Of a DNA stretch of 64,000 nucleotides, positions 16,851-27,946 are shown piece after piece. Source of the stretch: Oscillospiraceae bacterium. GTDB lineage: Bacteria; Bacillota_A; Clostridia; Oscillospirales; Oscillospiraceae. A program made the position numbers and the translations under genes. How positions within the stretch are numbered: the stretch's first letter is position 1; each line of letters begins with the position of its first letter. Under the pieces are notes generated by a model. That model had not been told where the DNA came from. It saw only the letters and a program-made list of their open reading frames with translations, and did no database searches. Where the stretch lies: assembly GCA_902786615.1 (NCBI GenBank), contig CADADE010000002.1:79179-143178 (forward strand). Reading direction: 5' to 3'.

Positions 16851-17882
16851 TTATCCCTTCAGTTGGCGTTTGCGATAGAAATTCATCATGCCGTCCTGCA
16901 GCATATCCAGATGCATCAGCATCTTACCCGCGCCGTAAGCCGCGCAGGAGACCGCGTCGTCCACCACCAGGGTGCGGATGCCGGTGCTGCGCTCGATCAG
17001 TCTGTCGATGCCGTAAATCAGGCTGCCGCCGCCGGACATGATAATGCCGTTTTTGTCCAGATCCCCGACGAGCTGGGGCGGCGTGCTCTCCAGCACGATA
17101 TGAATGGTCTCCAGAATGCGGTTCATCGGCTCGACAAAGGCCTCGATCAGCTCCGTAGAGCTGACGCGCACCGTCTTCGGCAGGCCGTTGGAGAGATCCC
17201 GGCCCTTGACCTCCTCATAGCTGATATCCGGGCGCTGGATCACGCAGCCGATGCTGCGCTTGAGCTCCTCCGCCGTGCTCAGGCCGATCAGCAGATCATA
17301 CTTGCGGCGGATGAATTTGACGATGGATTCATCGAAGCTGGTGCCCGCCACCTTGATGGACTGGCACTCCACCACCCCGCCGCCGGAGACGACCGCCACC
17401 TCCGTGGTGCCGCCGCCAATGTCGATGACCATATGGCCGTCAGCCTTGGAGATGTCCACGCCGGCGCCCATGGCAGTTGCGACGGCAGTCTCGAGAAGAT
17501 AGACCTTGCGCGCGCCCGCCTCGATGGCGGCGTCGATCATGGCGCGCTCTTCCACGCCGGTGATGGAGCTCGGCACGCAGGCCAGCACACAGGGCTTAAA
17601 GAGGCTGAAGGAGGTAATGCGGCTCACAAGCTCGCGCAGCATCTGGGCCGTGATCTCATAGTCCGAAATCACGCCGGCGTTGACCGGGTGTATCGCCACG
17701 ATATTGGCGGGCGTCCTGCCCAGCATTTTCTGCGCGTCCTGACCGATTTTCAGGATCTTTCCGCTGAATTTGTCCACCGCGACAACGGTGGGTTCTCTGG
17801 CGACGACCCCCTTGCCCTGCTCGAAAAGCAGCGTGGAGGATGTGCCGAGATCAACGGCTATATCTCTTTCAAACAGATTCAT
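16851..17882 (-). CDS. mreB: MreB/Mbl family rod-shape actin
   Basis: 343 residues from the ATG at 17882 (GGAGATATAG upstream; an in-frame 17963 start lies inside comF). ASKHA motifs: phosphate 1 DLGTSSTLLF at about 11-20, phosphate 2 DIGGGTTEVAVVS at about 163-175, adenosine motif SGGGSLIYGIDR. It polymerises under the membrane to guide cell-wall synthesis. No mreC or mreD follows, which fits an Mbl- or MreBH-type paralogue; the family cannot be split further from sequence alone. Confidence 0.93.
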   Translation of the reverse strand: MNLFERDIAVDLGTSSTLLFEQGKGVVAREPTVVAVDKFSGKILKIGQDAQKMLGRTPANIVAIHPVNAGVISDYEITAQMLRELVSRITSFSLFKPCVLACVPSSITGVEERAMIDAAIEAGARKVYLLETAVATAMGAGVDISKADGHMVIDIGGGTTEVAVVSGGGVVECQSIKVAGTSFDESIVKFIRRKYDLLIGLSTAEELKRSIGCVIQRPDISYEEVKGRDLSNGLPKTVRVSSTELIEAFVEPMNRILETIHIVLESTPPQLVGDLDKNGIIMSGGGSLIYGIDRLIERSTGIRTLVVDDAVSCAAYGAGKMLMHLDMLQDGMMNFYRKRQLKG

Positions 17883-17893
17883 TCTATATCTCC

Positions 17894-18538
17894 TTATTGC
17901 CTTGAAGCAGCCGCTGCGGCAAAGACTTCGGCGCAGCCAGCCTTTTTCAGCGTCAAAGCGCATTCCGAAAGGGTTGCGCCGGTCGTGACGATATCGTCGA
18001 TCAGCAGCACCCTTTTGCCGCCGAGCTTTTCGGGTGCGCAGCAGGCATAAACGCCCTTTGCGTTGCTTTTTCTCTTTTGCGCGTCCCCGATCCCCGACTG
18101 CGGTCTGGTATCGACCCGCTTCTCCAGCAGCCTTTCACAGGGAAGGCCCAGTCTTTTTGCCGTCTCCTCCGCCAGAATGCGGGCCTGATCGTAGCCCCTT
18201 TGGCGCAGGCGGCGTCGACTCAAGGGTACCCATGTGATACTATCGCAGGAAATTCCCGTTTCGTCAATACATTTTGCGAGATATTCCGCATAAACGGCCC
18301 CATAGCCGGTCACGCCATGGAATTTATAGCGCAGAAGCGAATCGCGCACCACGCCTTCGTAACGAAAAGCCGCAACACAGGCGACGATATGCTCAAGCTC
18401 CCGCTCGATGCGCGCGCCGTTATAGCGCTTTTTGCAGAAGCGGCAGACGCCGTTTTCCTCATCGGTCAGAAACCTCCGGCAAAAAGCGCAGCGCGGCGGA
18501 TACAGGAGGTCGAGGATTTTGTCCTGGATGCCCTTCAT
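17894..18538 (-). CDS. comF: ComF family phosphoribosyltransferase-like protein
   Basis: 214 residues. An N-terminal four-Cys zinc finger (CAFC and CRFC, about 17-36) is followed by a phosphoribosyltransferase-like domain with VLLIDDIVTTGATLSEC near 180-196, the PRPP-binding loop. ComF is needed for DNA uptake in competent Firmicutes, where it works with ComFA. No other competence gene is present. The ATG overlaps the recD2 stop (ATGA), so it is translated by coupling; no separate ribosome site is visible. Confidence 0.92.
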   Translation of the reverse strand: MKGIQDKILDLLYPPRCAFCRRFLTDEENGVCRFCKKRYNGARIERELEHIVACVAAFRYEGVVRDSLLRYKFHGVTGYGAVYAEYLAKCIDETGISCDSITWVPLSRRRLRQRGYDQARILAEETAKRLGLPCERLLEKRVDTRPQSGIGDAQKRKSNAKGVYACCAPEKLGGKRVLLIDDIVTTGATLSECALTLKKAGCAEVFAAAAASRQ

Positions 18539-20754
18539 ACGCCGCAGAGCTTGCGCAGCCTCACCCGCAGCGCCGTATAGCGGCGGGACTGGCGGAAATT
18601 GTCGATCATCTGGTGGGCGATCTGATCGTCCCCCACAAGGATCAAAAGCTCCTTTGCCCTGGTTACGGCGGTGTACAGGACGCCCCGCGTCATCAGAAGC
18701 TGGGAGCTTCCGCCGAGGGCGAGGATCACCGCGCGGTATTCGCTGCCCTGCGCCTTATGTACCGTGATGGCCCAGGCATGCTCCAGCTCCGTCAGCGCAT
18801 CAAAGCCATAGCTTGCGATGCGCCCGTCAAAGTCAATCGTTATGGTCTCGTTTTCCGGGTCGATGGAACGGAGAATGCCCATATCGCCGTTATAGATGCC
18901 CATGCCCGCCTCGGTATTCTCCGCGTTTTTCCAGAGAATATCATAGTTGTTGCGGACCTGCATCACGCGGTCGCCCTCCCGGAAGATCACATCGCCGAAG
19001 GGCTTTTCCTTCTTCTCGGGTTTCGGCGGATTCAGGGCGGCCTGGAGCCTTTTGTTGAGGCTCGCCGTGCCGGTCTCTCCCTTTCGAGTGGGAGAGAGCA
19101 CCTGGATCTCCTCGGGCGGGATGTGCATTTTGCCGGGCAGACGCACAGCGCAGAGCTCTGTGATCGTCTCCGCCGTGCTCCCGCCCTGCAAGCGCTTGAG
19201 CCGGAAAAAGTCCCCGGCATTTTCGGAGAGATCGGGATGCTCTCCCCGGTTGATCATGTGGGCGTTGCGGATGATGCGGCTGCCCTCGTTCTGGCGGAAG
19301 ATCTCCGTGAGGCGCACAGCCGCGACCACCTGACTTCTCAGCAGGGCGGAGAATACGTTTCCCGGCCCGACGGACGGAAGCTGATCGGCGTCGCCCACCA
19401 GCACAAGTCTCGCGTCGGGGGGCAGGGCGCGCAGCAGCGCGTCCATGAGCTGGATATCCACCATGGAGCATTCGTCCAGAATGACGGCGTCGCAGTCCAG
19501 GCGCTCGCCCTCGTCCTTGGTGAAGACGACGCGGTCGCCCTCCTCGTCGAACTTTGCGCCCAGGAGACGGTGAACCGTGGCGGCCTCCCGCCCGGTCAGC
19601 TCCGTCATGCGCTTGGCGGCGCGCCCGGTCGGGGCGCAGAGCAGGGTCTTGAGTCCAAGCTCGTCAAACATAGCGAGGATAGCGCGGATCGAAGTCGTTT
19701 TCCCCGTTCCGGGGCCGCCGGTGAGGACAAGAAGCTGGTTTTTCAGGGCCAGCTCCAGAGTCTGCCGCTGCATGGGCGCATATTGGATTCCCTGTTGCAG
19801 CTCCAGCTTGCGAAGAAGCTTTTCCGTATCGAAGCGATCACGAAACTGCCGCCTGCACATGCGGGCGAAGTTCTCGGCGGCGTTGGTTTCGGCCTCGTAC
19901 AGCTCCGGCAGATAGCAGGCCCGCACCCCGGCGATCTCCTCATAGCGAAGGCGCTGATCCTCAATCATCTCGCCGATGCAGGCGTCGGCTTCCCCGGCCT
20001 CTACGCCGATCAGCTCCGCCGTCACGGCGGCAAGCTTTTCCCGGGGAATAAAGCAATGGCCGTTGCCGGTATTGTGGACCAGCTCAAACAGGACGGCCGC
20101 GGCAATGCGGTTTTTGCTGTTTTCCCCCATGCCAAGGCCCATCGCCATCTCGTCCGCTTCCCGGAAGCTGCCGCCGATGAGCGCGCCGCACAGCAGGTAC
20201 GGATTTTCCCGCAGCGCTTCCAGCGCCTTGTCGCCGTAGTATTTGTAGGTGCGAAGCGCCAGAATGGGCCGCAGACCGAAGGAGCAGACAAATTCCATCA
20301 GCATGCGCATCCCGGCCTGCTGTCGGAAGCTCTTGGAGATCTGCTGAGCCTTGGCGGAGCTGATGCCCCGGATCTCAGCCAGTTCCTGCCACTTGTTCAG
20401 GATCACGTCCAGGGTCTTGTCCCCGAAGCGGTCCACGATCAGCGAAGCTGTCGCGGGGCCCACGCCCTTTACGGAGCCGCCCGCGAGAAACTGATAGATC
20501 GCGGGGGCCGAGCTCGGCAGAAAGCGCTGGGCGTTTTCCGCTTTGAACTGTCTGCCGTGGACATTGTGCGTCATCCATTCGCCGCTGAGGATCATCGACT
20601 CCCCGGGCGCGGCAAAGGGAAAGCAGCCGACGACCGTAACCGTCTCGCCGCTGTCGTTTCTGAGTCTGAGAACAGTATAACCGTTTTCCTCGTTCTTAAA
20701 GATGACCGCCTCAACGGTCCCGGAGAGCTCCTGGTAATCCAGTTCCTGATCCAT
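18535..20754 (-). CDS. recD2: ATP-dependent RecD2-like DNA helicase
   Basis: 739 residues from the ATG at 20754 (GAGGTG upstream; an in-frame TTG at 20772 is less likely). N-terminal OB-like part, helix-hairpin-helix repeats (GSVKGVGPATASLIVDRFG, about 90-108), then the superfamily 1B helicase core: Walker A TGGPGTGKTTSIRAI (about 335), Walker B ILDECSMVD and motif VI AITVHKAQGSEY. RecD2 acts without RecBC in repair and fork maintenance. The comF gene is coupled to its 3' end. Confidence 0.95.
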   Translation of the reverse strand: MDQELDYQELSGTVEAVIFKNEENGYTVLRLRNDSGETVTVVGCFPFAAPGESMILSGEWMTHNVHGRQFKAENAQRFLPSSAPAIYQFLAGGSVKGVGPATASLIVDRFGDKTLDVILNKWQELAEIRGISSAKAQQISKSFRQQAGMRMLMEFVCSFGLRPILALRTYKYYGDKALEALRENPYLLCGALIGGSFREADEMAMGLGMGENSKNRIAAAVLFELVHNTGNGHCFIPREKLAAVTAELIGVEAGEADACIGEMIEDQRLRYEEIAGVRACYLPELYEAETNAAENFARMCRRQFRDRFDTEKLLRKLELQQGIQYAPMQRQTLELALKNQLLVLTGGPGTGKTTSIRAILAMFDELGLKTLLCAPTGRAAKRMTELTGREAATVHRLLGAKFDEEGDRVVFTKDEGERLDCDAVILDECSMVDIQLMDALLRALPPDARLVLVGDADQLPSVGPGNVFSALLRSQVVAAVRLTEIFRQNEGSRIIRNAHMINRGEHPDLSENAGDFFRLKRLQGGSTAETITELCAVRLPGKMHIPPEEIQVLSPTRKGETGTASLNKRLQAALNPPKPEKKEKPFGDVIFREGDRVMQVRNNYDILWKNAENTEAGMGIYNGDMGILRSIDPENETITIDFDGRIASYGFDALTELEHAWAITVHKAQGSEYRAVILALGGSSQLLMTRGVLYTAVTRAKELLILVGDDQIAHQMIDNFRQSRRYTALRVRLRKLCGV

Positions 20755-20815
20755 GGGACACCTCAATGTCAAGTATCATGATGGGCAAGCGCGGAATATA
20801 CCGGGACGTCGGGAT

Positions 20816-23653
<2,838 letters not shown>

Positions 23654-23665
23654 GGTACAATTCTC

Positions 23666-24142
23666 CTAAACGATCAAGTCTGCGGTTTTGCCGCGTGTAA
23701 ACCGAATCAGCGCGTCCGGCGCAAGCTCCACCTGCGCGCCGATCTTTCCGGCGCTGACCGCCATGCTTGCAAGCGCCTCACAGCTGTTGTGATAAAAGGT
23801 TTCAAACTGCTTCTTCATCCCGATCGGCGAGCAGCCGCCGCGCACATAACCCGTCAGGGCGTTGATTTCGCTGACATGGATCATGGCGATGGACTTCTCC
23901 CCCGCCGCCTTTGCGGCTTTTTTGAGGTCGAGTTCCTCCGCCACGGGGATCACAAAGACATAGTTCTTTTTGCTGGCCCCACGGGTCACCAGGGTTTTGA
24001 AAACGCAGGCGGGATCGAGGCCTGTCAGCCTTGCGACCGTCACCCCGTCCACCGCTTCCTCTCCATGGGGATAGCTGTGCGCCGTATATGGGATTTTTTT
24101 CTGCTCCAATACGCGCATGACATTGGTTTTTGTATCTGCCAT
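23666..24142 (-). CDS. ybaK: YbaK/EbsC-type Cys-tRNA(Pro) deacylase
   Basis: 158 residues from the ATG at 24142 (AAAGGGGG upstream; 24205 lies within the promoter and is rejected). The YbaK fold is recognisable: [19 protein letters not shown], then [21 protein letters not shown] with the conserved Lys, and [16 protein letters not shown]. The enzyme hydrolyses Cys-tRNA(Pro) mischarged by prolyl-tRNA synthetase. It heads the ybaK-uvrA-recD2-comF-mreB-ispD-ispF run behind a strong promoter. Confidence 0.93.
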   Translation of the reverse strand: MADTKTNVMRVLEQKKIPYTAHSYPHGEEAVDGVTVARLTGLDPACVFKTLVTRGASKKNYVFVIPVAEELDLKKAAKAAGEKSIAMIHVSEINALTGYVRGGCSPIGMKKQFETFYHNSCEALASMAVSAGKIGAQVELAPDALIRFTRGKTADLIV

Positions 24143-24193
24143 ACGGACGCCCCCTTTCACCACGCTGTAAGCCGCGTATTCTGTAACTGTTTG

Positions 24194-24222
24194 ATTATAG
24201 CGCATTTTCTGTCTGCTTTCAA
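24194..24222 (-). promoter_or_regulatory. Promoter of ybaK (and probably uvrA onward)
   Basis: On the minus strand, TTGAAA (24222-24217), a 17-base spacer and TATAAT (24199-24194), about 52 bases upstream of the ATG. Confidence 0.85.
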
Positions 24223-24245
24223 CTATAACGCGCCTTTTGTTTGAT

Positions 24246-24288
24246 AAAAAATTAAAAAAGAAAACCAGGCCCGCTCCGGAGCCCGGTT
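24246..24288 (-). terminator. Terminator after the TetR gene
   Basis: An imperfect GC-rich hairpin on the minus strand (AACC.GGGCTCC/GGAGC.GGGCC.GGTT) is followed by TTCTTTTTTAATTTTTT. Confidence 0.75.
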
Positions 24289-24304
24289 GCCTGAAAGAAC
24301 GCCG

Positions 24305-24862
24305 TCAATCCTTTTGAAAGCGCTCCATGATGTTTTCAATGCTGTTGTCGAGAACCTTCAGCACTTTCTCCGTGGTGATCTCACGCGGAAGCTGCATGCC
24401 CTGATCCATCCACTGGGCGATGAGCCCCACCACGATATGAGAATAGAACTCCACAATGAATTCAAAATCCTGGCAGTCAATGGAACGATCCTCCGCCACG
24501 ATCTCGGCAAAGCTGCGGATACACTCGCGCAGTCTGCCGCGGATGTAGCGCAGCATATACAGGCGGCTGTTGGAATTATAGACGTTCAGCGCGAAGCTTG
24601 CATTGTCATAGAGATACTGAAACCAGAGCGTCACGTCCCTCTTCCAGTTATCATAGACCACCTCGCTCGGGAGATTGGCGTTGGCGTCCTCTTCGAAGAC
24701 CCATTCCAGCAGATCATAAACATCGTCAAAATGGTAGTAAAAGGTCTGCCTGCTGACGCCGCAGGTCTCCACAAGATCATTGACCGTGATCCTGTCAATG
24801 GGCTTTACCGCCATTGTTTTTTTCAGGGCGTCGGCAAGGGCTTTTTTGGTAGATGTCGCCAT
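24305..24862 (-). CDS. TetR/AcrR family transcriptional regulator
   Basis: 185 residues from the ATG at 24862 (CCAGGAGGC upstream). The N-terminal helix-turn-helix (about 10-55) contains ITVNDLVETCGVSRQTFYYHF, the TetR DNA-reading segment. The C-terminal half resembles the TetR_C_8/DhaS-like group: WKRDVTLWFQYLYDNASFAL, then a long helical dimer part. No dihydroxyacetone kinase gene is adjacent, so the target is unknown. Its own -10 (TATAAT at 24905-24900) is clear but the -35 is weak. Single gene flanked by terminators. Confidence 0.88.
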   Translation of the reverse strand: MATSTKKALADALKKTMAVKPIDRITVNDLVETCGVSRQTFYYHFDDVYDLLEWVFEEDANANLPSEVVYDNWKRDVTLWFQYLYDNASFALNVYNSNSRLYMLRYIRGRLRECIRSFAEIVAEDRSIDCQDFEFIVEFYSHIVVGLIAQWMDQGMQLPREITTEKVLKVLDNSIENIMERFQKD

Positions 24863-25006
24863 AATGTGCCTCCTGGTTATCGCGGAAATACATGTGCGCA
24901 TTATAGCACAGCGCCTTTTGAATTGGAATAGTTTTTTCACATTTCGCTATTTATGTAAATACAGTTTTCTTTATTGTCCAAATCATCTTTCACGCAATAT
25001 GACGCG

Positions 25007-25037
25007 AAAAGCAGAGGCTTTCACGGCCTCTGCTTTT
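25007..25037 (-). terminator. Hairpin overlapping the end of the SNF2 helicase gene
   Basis: A perfect 12-base inverted repeat (AAAAGCAGAGGC/GCCTCTGCTTTT) spans the stop codon of the SNF2 gene, followed by TTTTCGCG on the minus strand. The stem includes the last coding bases. Confidence 0.65.
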
Positions 25038-27195
25038 CTTTTTCCGCCGCCTGGGGCAGTTCCCCCGCGGCAAGCCGCTCCTTTTCCATCTGGATAATGG
25101 CGGCGCCCATGCTTTTCTCGGCTTTCAGATATTCGCTGCCGGCGGCGGATTCCTCCGCGAAGGAGTCAAAGATATCCTGCTTCTCCCGCAGAAGCTCCAC
25201 AATGCGCTCATCGACCGTGTTGTCGGCGAGCAGGCGGTACACCAGAACAGAGCGAAGCTGCCCCATGCGGTAAGCGCGGGAGATGGCCTGCTTTTCGACG
25301 GAGGGCTTGATCTGCGGCTCACAGAAGAGGATGACGCTTGCCGCCTGGATATTGAGCCCCGTCCCCCCGGCCTGCACCTGACACACGAGGACCCGGCTGT
25401 CCTCAGCCGCCGTAAACTCGTCCACGATCGCCTGACGCCTTGCCGGTGAGACCTCCCCTGTGATCGGCTCCAGCGCGCGCTTGCCGAGAAGCGAGCAGAC
25501 GGCCCTGATCGTATCCCGGAAATAGGAGAAAACGATGACCTTTCTTCCGTCCTCCGCCGCCTCCTCGCAAAGCTCCGCAAGACGCCGCGCCTTGGAGGAT
25601 TTTTTCAGGTCTCCCACATCCCAGGAAACCTGGCGCATGGCCATGAAGTTTTCCGCGGAAACCGAAAGCAGATACTGTCTCCATTCCTCCGCGCCAAGCT
25701 CGCACCACTGCTCTTCCTCGATCAGCTCCGGCAGCTCCTGCAGGACGTTCTCCCTGGTGCGGCGCAGATACACCGGGGCCAGCTTTTCCCGAAACTGCGG
25801 CGCTGAGGAAATATATTTCATTTTGCGCAGCTCTCCCGCAATATCCGCACGCAGGCAGGACACGAGAAAGCACATCTCGTCCACCCGGTTTTCCAGGGGT
25901 GTGCCCGTCATGAAAAGGAGCCGCTCCGCCTTGCGCCTCAGGAGCAGCAGCGCCTGCGTCCGCCGCGCGGCGGGGTTTTTCACATAGTGCGCCTCATCCG
26001 CGATCAGCATGGAGAAACGAAACGCCTCCGGCAGGGCGAAGCGGCTGATGGATTCATACGTTGTTACCGCCGCGCCGCCGGTCTCGACCCAGCGCAGCGC
26101 CGCCGTCTGATCCCCGCCCCGGATCACCGTCACCGTGAGATCGCTGAACGCTTTGATCTCGCGCGTCCAGTTTACCAGCACGCTCGCCGGACACACCACC
26201 ATGAAGTGGGTTGCCCCCAGCGCGCTCAGCGATACCATCGCCGCAATGGCCTGTACGGTTTTTCCGAGGCCCATTTCATCCCCCAGCAGAGCGCTGCCCT
26301 GGCGCAGGATATAGCGCACGCCGAATTCCTGATAGCTGCGAAGCGCGGTATGGAGTCCGTCCACATAGATGGGCTCCATTTCCACCGCGCGCACCAGCTC
26401 CTCCGGCAGGCCGCTGTAGCTGTTGTCGATGCGGGTGTTGAGAGCGCGGGCGAATTCGTCGAGCCTTGCAAAATAGGCGGGGCTGCTTCTCTTGAAATCC
26501 TCCCAGACGCTGTTTTCATCCGGGATTTCCAGCGCGTCATAGGCTTTTAAGAGCGCACGAACGCGCTCCCCGTACTCCCCCGCTAGCAGCTCATAGAGAT
26601 ACTGCGCCGCGTCCAGTGCCTTCCGTTTCTTCTCCGCCGACAAAAACAGCCAGCCGAGGCTGCCGGCAGCGGGCTTTGCGTCCTGATACGCCGCCGCCAT
26701 GGCCTCATGATACCCGCCGTAGAGCGCCTCGGCCTCCCGCACGGCGGCCTCCGTCAGCATCGCGCTCTTTGCAGCACACAGGAGCTTCGACGCGTCCGCG
26801 TTTCTGTCATCCAGGCTCAGGCGCAGCTTCAGCCCCGTCTCCGCCTCCCGGCGGACCCGGCCCGCCATGGTGAAAATCAGCCAGGCCGCCTCGTCCCCGA
26901 TGCCCTTTATGGCGTTGATCTGGTCAGCTGTGAGGGAACAGAGCTGTTCCATGTTCTCGATACCGGCGGCGCGGAGAGAGGCCACCCGTATCCCCAGCTT
27001 TTCCCGGTTGATGTTCTCGACGTCCATCCCGCGAAGGATACCGGAGAGCTCCTTTTCCCGGAGACTCGCCATCGCCTCGGCCGCGTCAGCCTGCCGCTGT
27101 TCTTTCTGGGACGCGATTTCCGCCACATCCGCATCGAACTGTTCGATCAGCGACAGAATATCCCGGATCTGTTTTTTATCTCGCCTGCCTGCCAT
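25021..27195 (-). CDS. SNF2-family DEAD/DEAH helicase-like ATPase
   Basis: 724 residues. The N-terminal 270 residues are helical and include an HhH-like stretch (ENMEQLCSLTADQINAIKGI); there is no SWIM zinc finger. The C-terminal Swi2/Snf2 motor carries Walker A LGDEMGLGKTVQAI (about 307), DEAH box LIADEAHYVKNPAARR, motif V QAGGTGLNIQAA and motif VI AISRAYRMGQ. Bacterial SNF2 ATPases translocate on double-stranded DNA or remodel polymerase complexes; the substrate here is unknown. The ATG at 27195 has GGAGGGG. It lies downstream of pheB with a hairpin between. Confidence 0.9.
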   Translation of the reverse strand: MAGRRDKKQIRDILSLIEQFDADVAEIASQKEQRQADAAEAMASLREKELSGILRGMDVENINREKLGIRVASLRAAGIENMEQLCSLTADQINAIKGIGDEAAWLIFTMAGRVRREAETGLKLRLSLDDRNADASKLLCAAKSAMLTEAAVREAEALYGGYHEAMAAAYQDAKPAAGSLGWLFLSAEKKRKALDAAQYLYELLAGEYGERVRALLKAYDALEIPDENSVWEDFKRSSPAYFARLDEFARALNTRIDNSYSGLPEELVRAVEMEPIYVDGLHTALRSYQEFGVRYILRQGSALLGDEMGLGKTVQAIAAMVSLSALGATHFMVVCPASVLVNWTREIKAFSDLTVTVIRGGDQTAALRWVETGGAAVTTYESISRFALPEAFRFSMLIADEAHYVKNPAARRTQALLLLRRKAERLLFMTGTPLENRVDEMCFLVSCLRADIAGELRKMKYISSAPQFREKLAPVYLRRTRENVLQELPELIEEEQWCELGAEEWRQYLLSVSAENFMAMRQVSWDVGDLKKSSKARRLAELCEEAAEDGRKVIVFSYFRDTIRAVCSLLGKRALEPITGEVSPARRQAIVDEFTAAEDSRVLVCQVQAGGTGLNIQAASVILFCEPQIKPSVEKQAISRAYRMGQLRSVLVYRLLADNTVDERIVELLREKQDIFDSFAEESAAGSEYLKAEKSMGAAIIQMEKERLAAGELPQAAEKEKQRP

Positions 27196-27216
27196 TGCTC
27201 CCCTCCTTACCGAAAT

Positions 27217-27246
27217 GCGAAAAGCCGCAAACCTGCGGCTTTTCGC
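27217..27246 (-). terminator. Hairpin between pheB and the SNF2 gene
   Basis: A perfect 13-base stem (GCGAAAAGCCGCA/TGCGGCTTTTCGC) with a 4-base loop, 14 bases past the pheB stop. The T-run lies within the stem, so it may terminate only partly and attenuate the SNF2 gene. Confidence 0.65.
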
Positions 27247-27259
27247 AGCTTGTCAACTC

Positions 27260-27697
27260 TTATTCCACCGCCAGCACGCGCAGCTGCTCCACGCCGGGGA
27301 TCTCCCCGAGGCAGGCGACAAAGCTCTCCATGCTGCCGTCCACCTCGCTCACATCGAGAGAGATGGTCACGCTGGCCTTGTCCCGGATCGGAAGGCTCTG
27401 CGTAATGGTCAGCACATTGGCCCGGGCCTCCGAGATGCGGCTGAGAAGAGCGCTCAGTATCCCCTGCTCATGGTTGAGCATCATGGACAGCACCGCCTTG
27501 CGCCCGCCGGAAATCTCCGTCGGCTCCAGGATGAAGTCCTTATATTTATAGTAGGTGCTGCGCGATATGCCGACCTGCCGGACCGCCTGGCTCACATCCT
27601 TGATTTTGCCGTCGTCCAGCAGCCGCCGCGCCTCGATCACCTTTTCGTAGTATTCGGGCAGAATGCTCTTGTGAATGATGAGATACTGGTCAAGCAT
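27260..27697 (-). CDS. pheB: PheB family ACT-domain protein
   Basis: 145 residues. The N-terminal part includes a helix-turn-helix-like stretch (VSQAVRQVGISRSTYYKYK, about 36-54) and the C-terminal 75 residues form an ACT domain (SMMLNHEQGILSALLSRISE...TISLDVSEVDGSMESF). This is the UPF0735/PheB family of Firmicutes, linked to phenylalanine or homoserine metabolism but without a proven activity. The ACT domain suggests amino-acid sensing. Ribosome site GGAGGGG before the ATG. Confidence 0.9.
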   Translation of the reverse strand: MLDQYLIIHKSILPEYYEKVIEARRLLDDGKIKDVSQAVRQVGISRSTYYKYKDFILEPTEISGGRKAVLSMMLNHEQGILSALLSRISEARANVLTITQSLPIRDKASVTISLDVSEVDGSMESFVACLGEIPGVEQLRVLAVE

Positions 27698-27732
27698 ATA
27701 CGCCCCTCCTTTATCTCTTTCAGGATGATTCT

Positions 27733-27761
27733 ATCATAAACCGTCCGCGTCAAAAAGACAA
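27733..27761 (-). promoter_or_regulatory. Probable promoter of pheB
   Basis: On the minus strand, TTGTCT (27761-27756), 17 bases, TATGAT (27738-27733), about 35 bases upstream of the pheB start. Confidence 0.6.
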
Positions 27762-27856
27762 GTGTGTTTTATTACAGACTTTTGTTAAATACTGTCACAA
27801 TTCTTATTACACTTCACGGGAAAGTGTATAACATGTCGGAATCCGGTGAAATTTTG

Positions 27857-27885
27857 TTGAAATATAGGCGTTTGTATGATAATCT
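27857..27885 (+). promoter_or_regulatory. Possible promoter of the oxidoreductase-hypA operon
   Basis: TTGAAA (27857-27862), 17 bases, TAATCT (27880-27885), 61 bases upstream of the start. The -10 is imperfect; the whole 27775-27930 stretch is AT-rich and could hold another start site. Confidence 0.45.
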
Positions 27886-27946
27886 TAATATAAGCGATAT
27901 ATTGTTTACACGTATATGAGCGCAAGAATCTGAAAGGAGACAAGAT

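Noticed and set aside
27782..27800. Rex-like motif TTGTTAA...CACAA upstream of the oxidoreductase
   Set aside because: The two halves are not symmetric and the spacing is one base off the Rex consensus; only one half-site is convincing.
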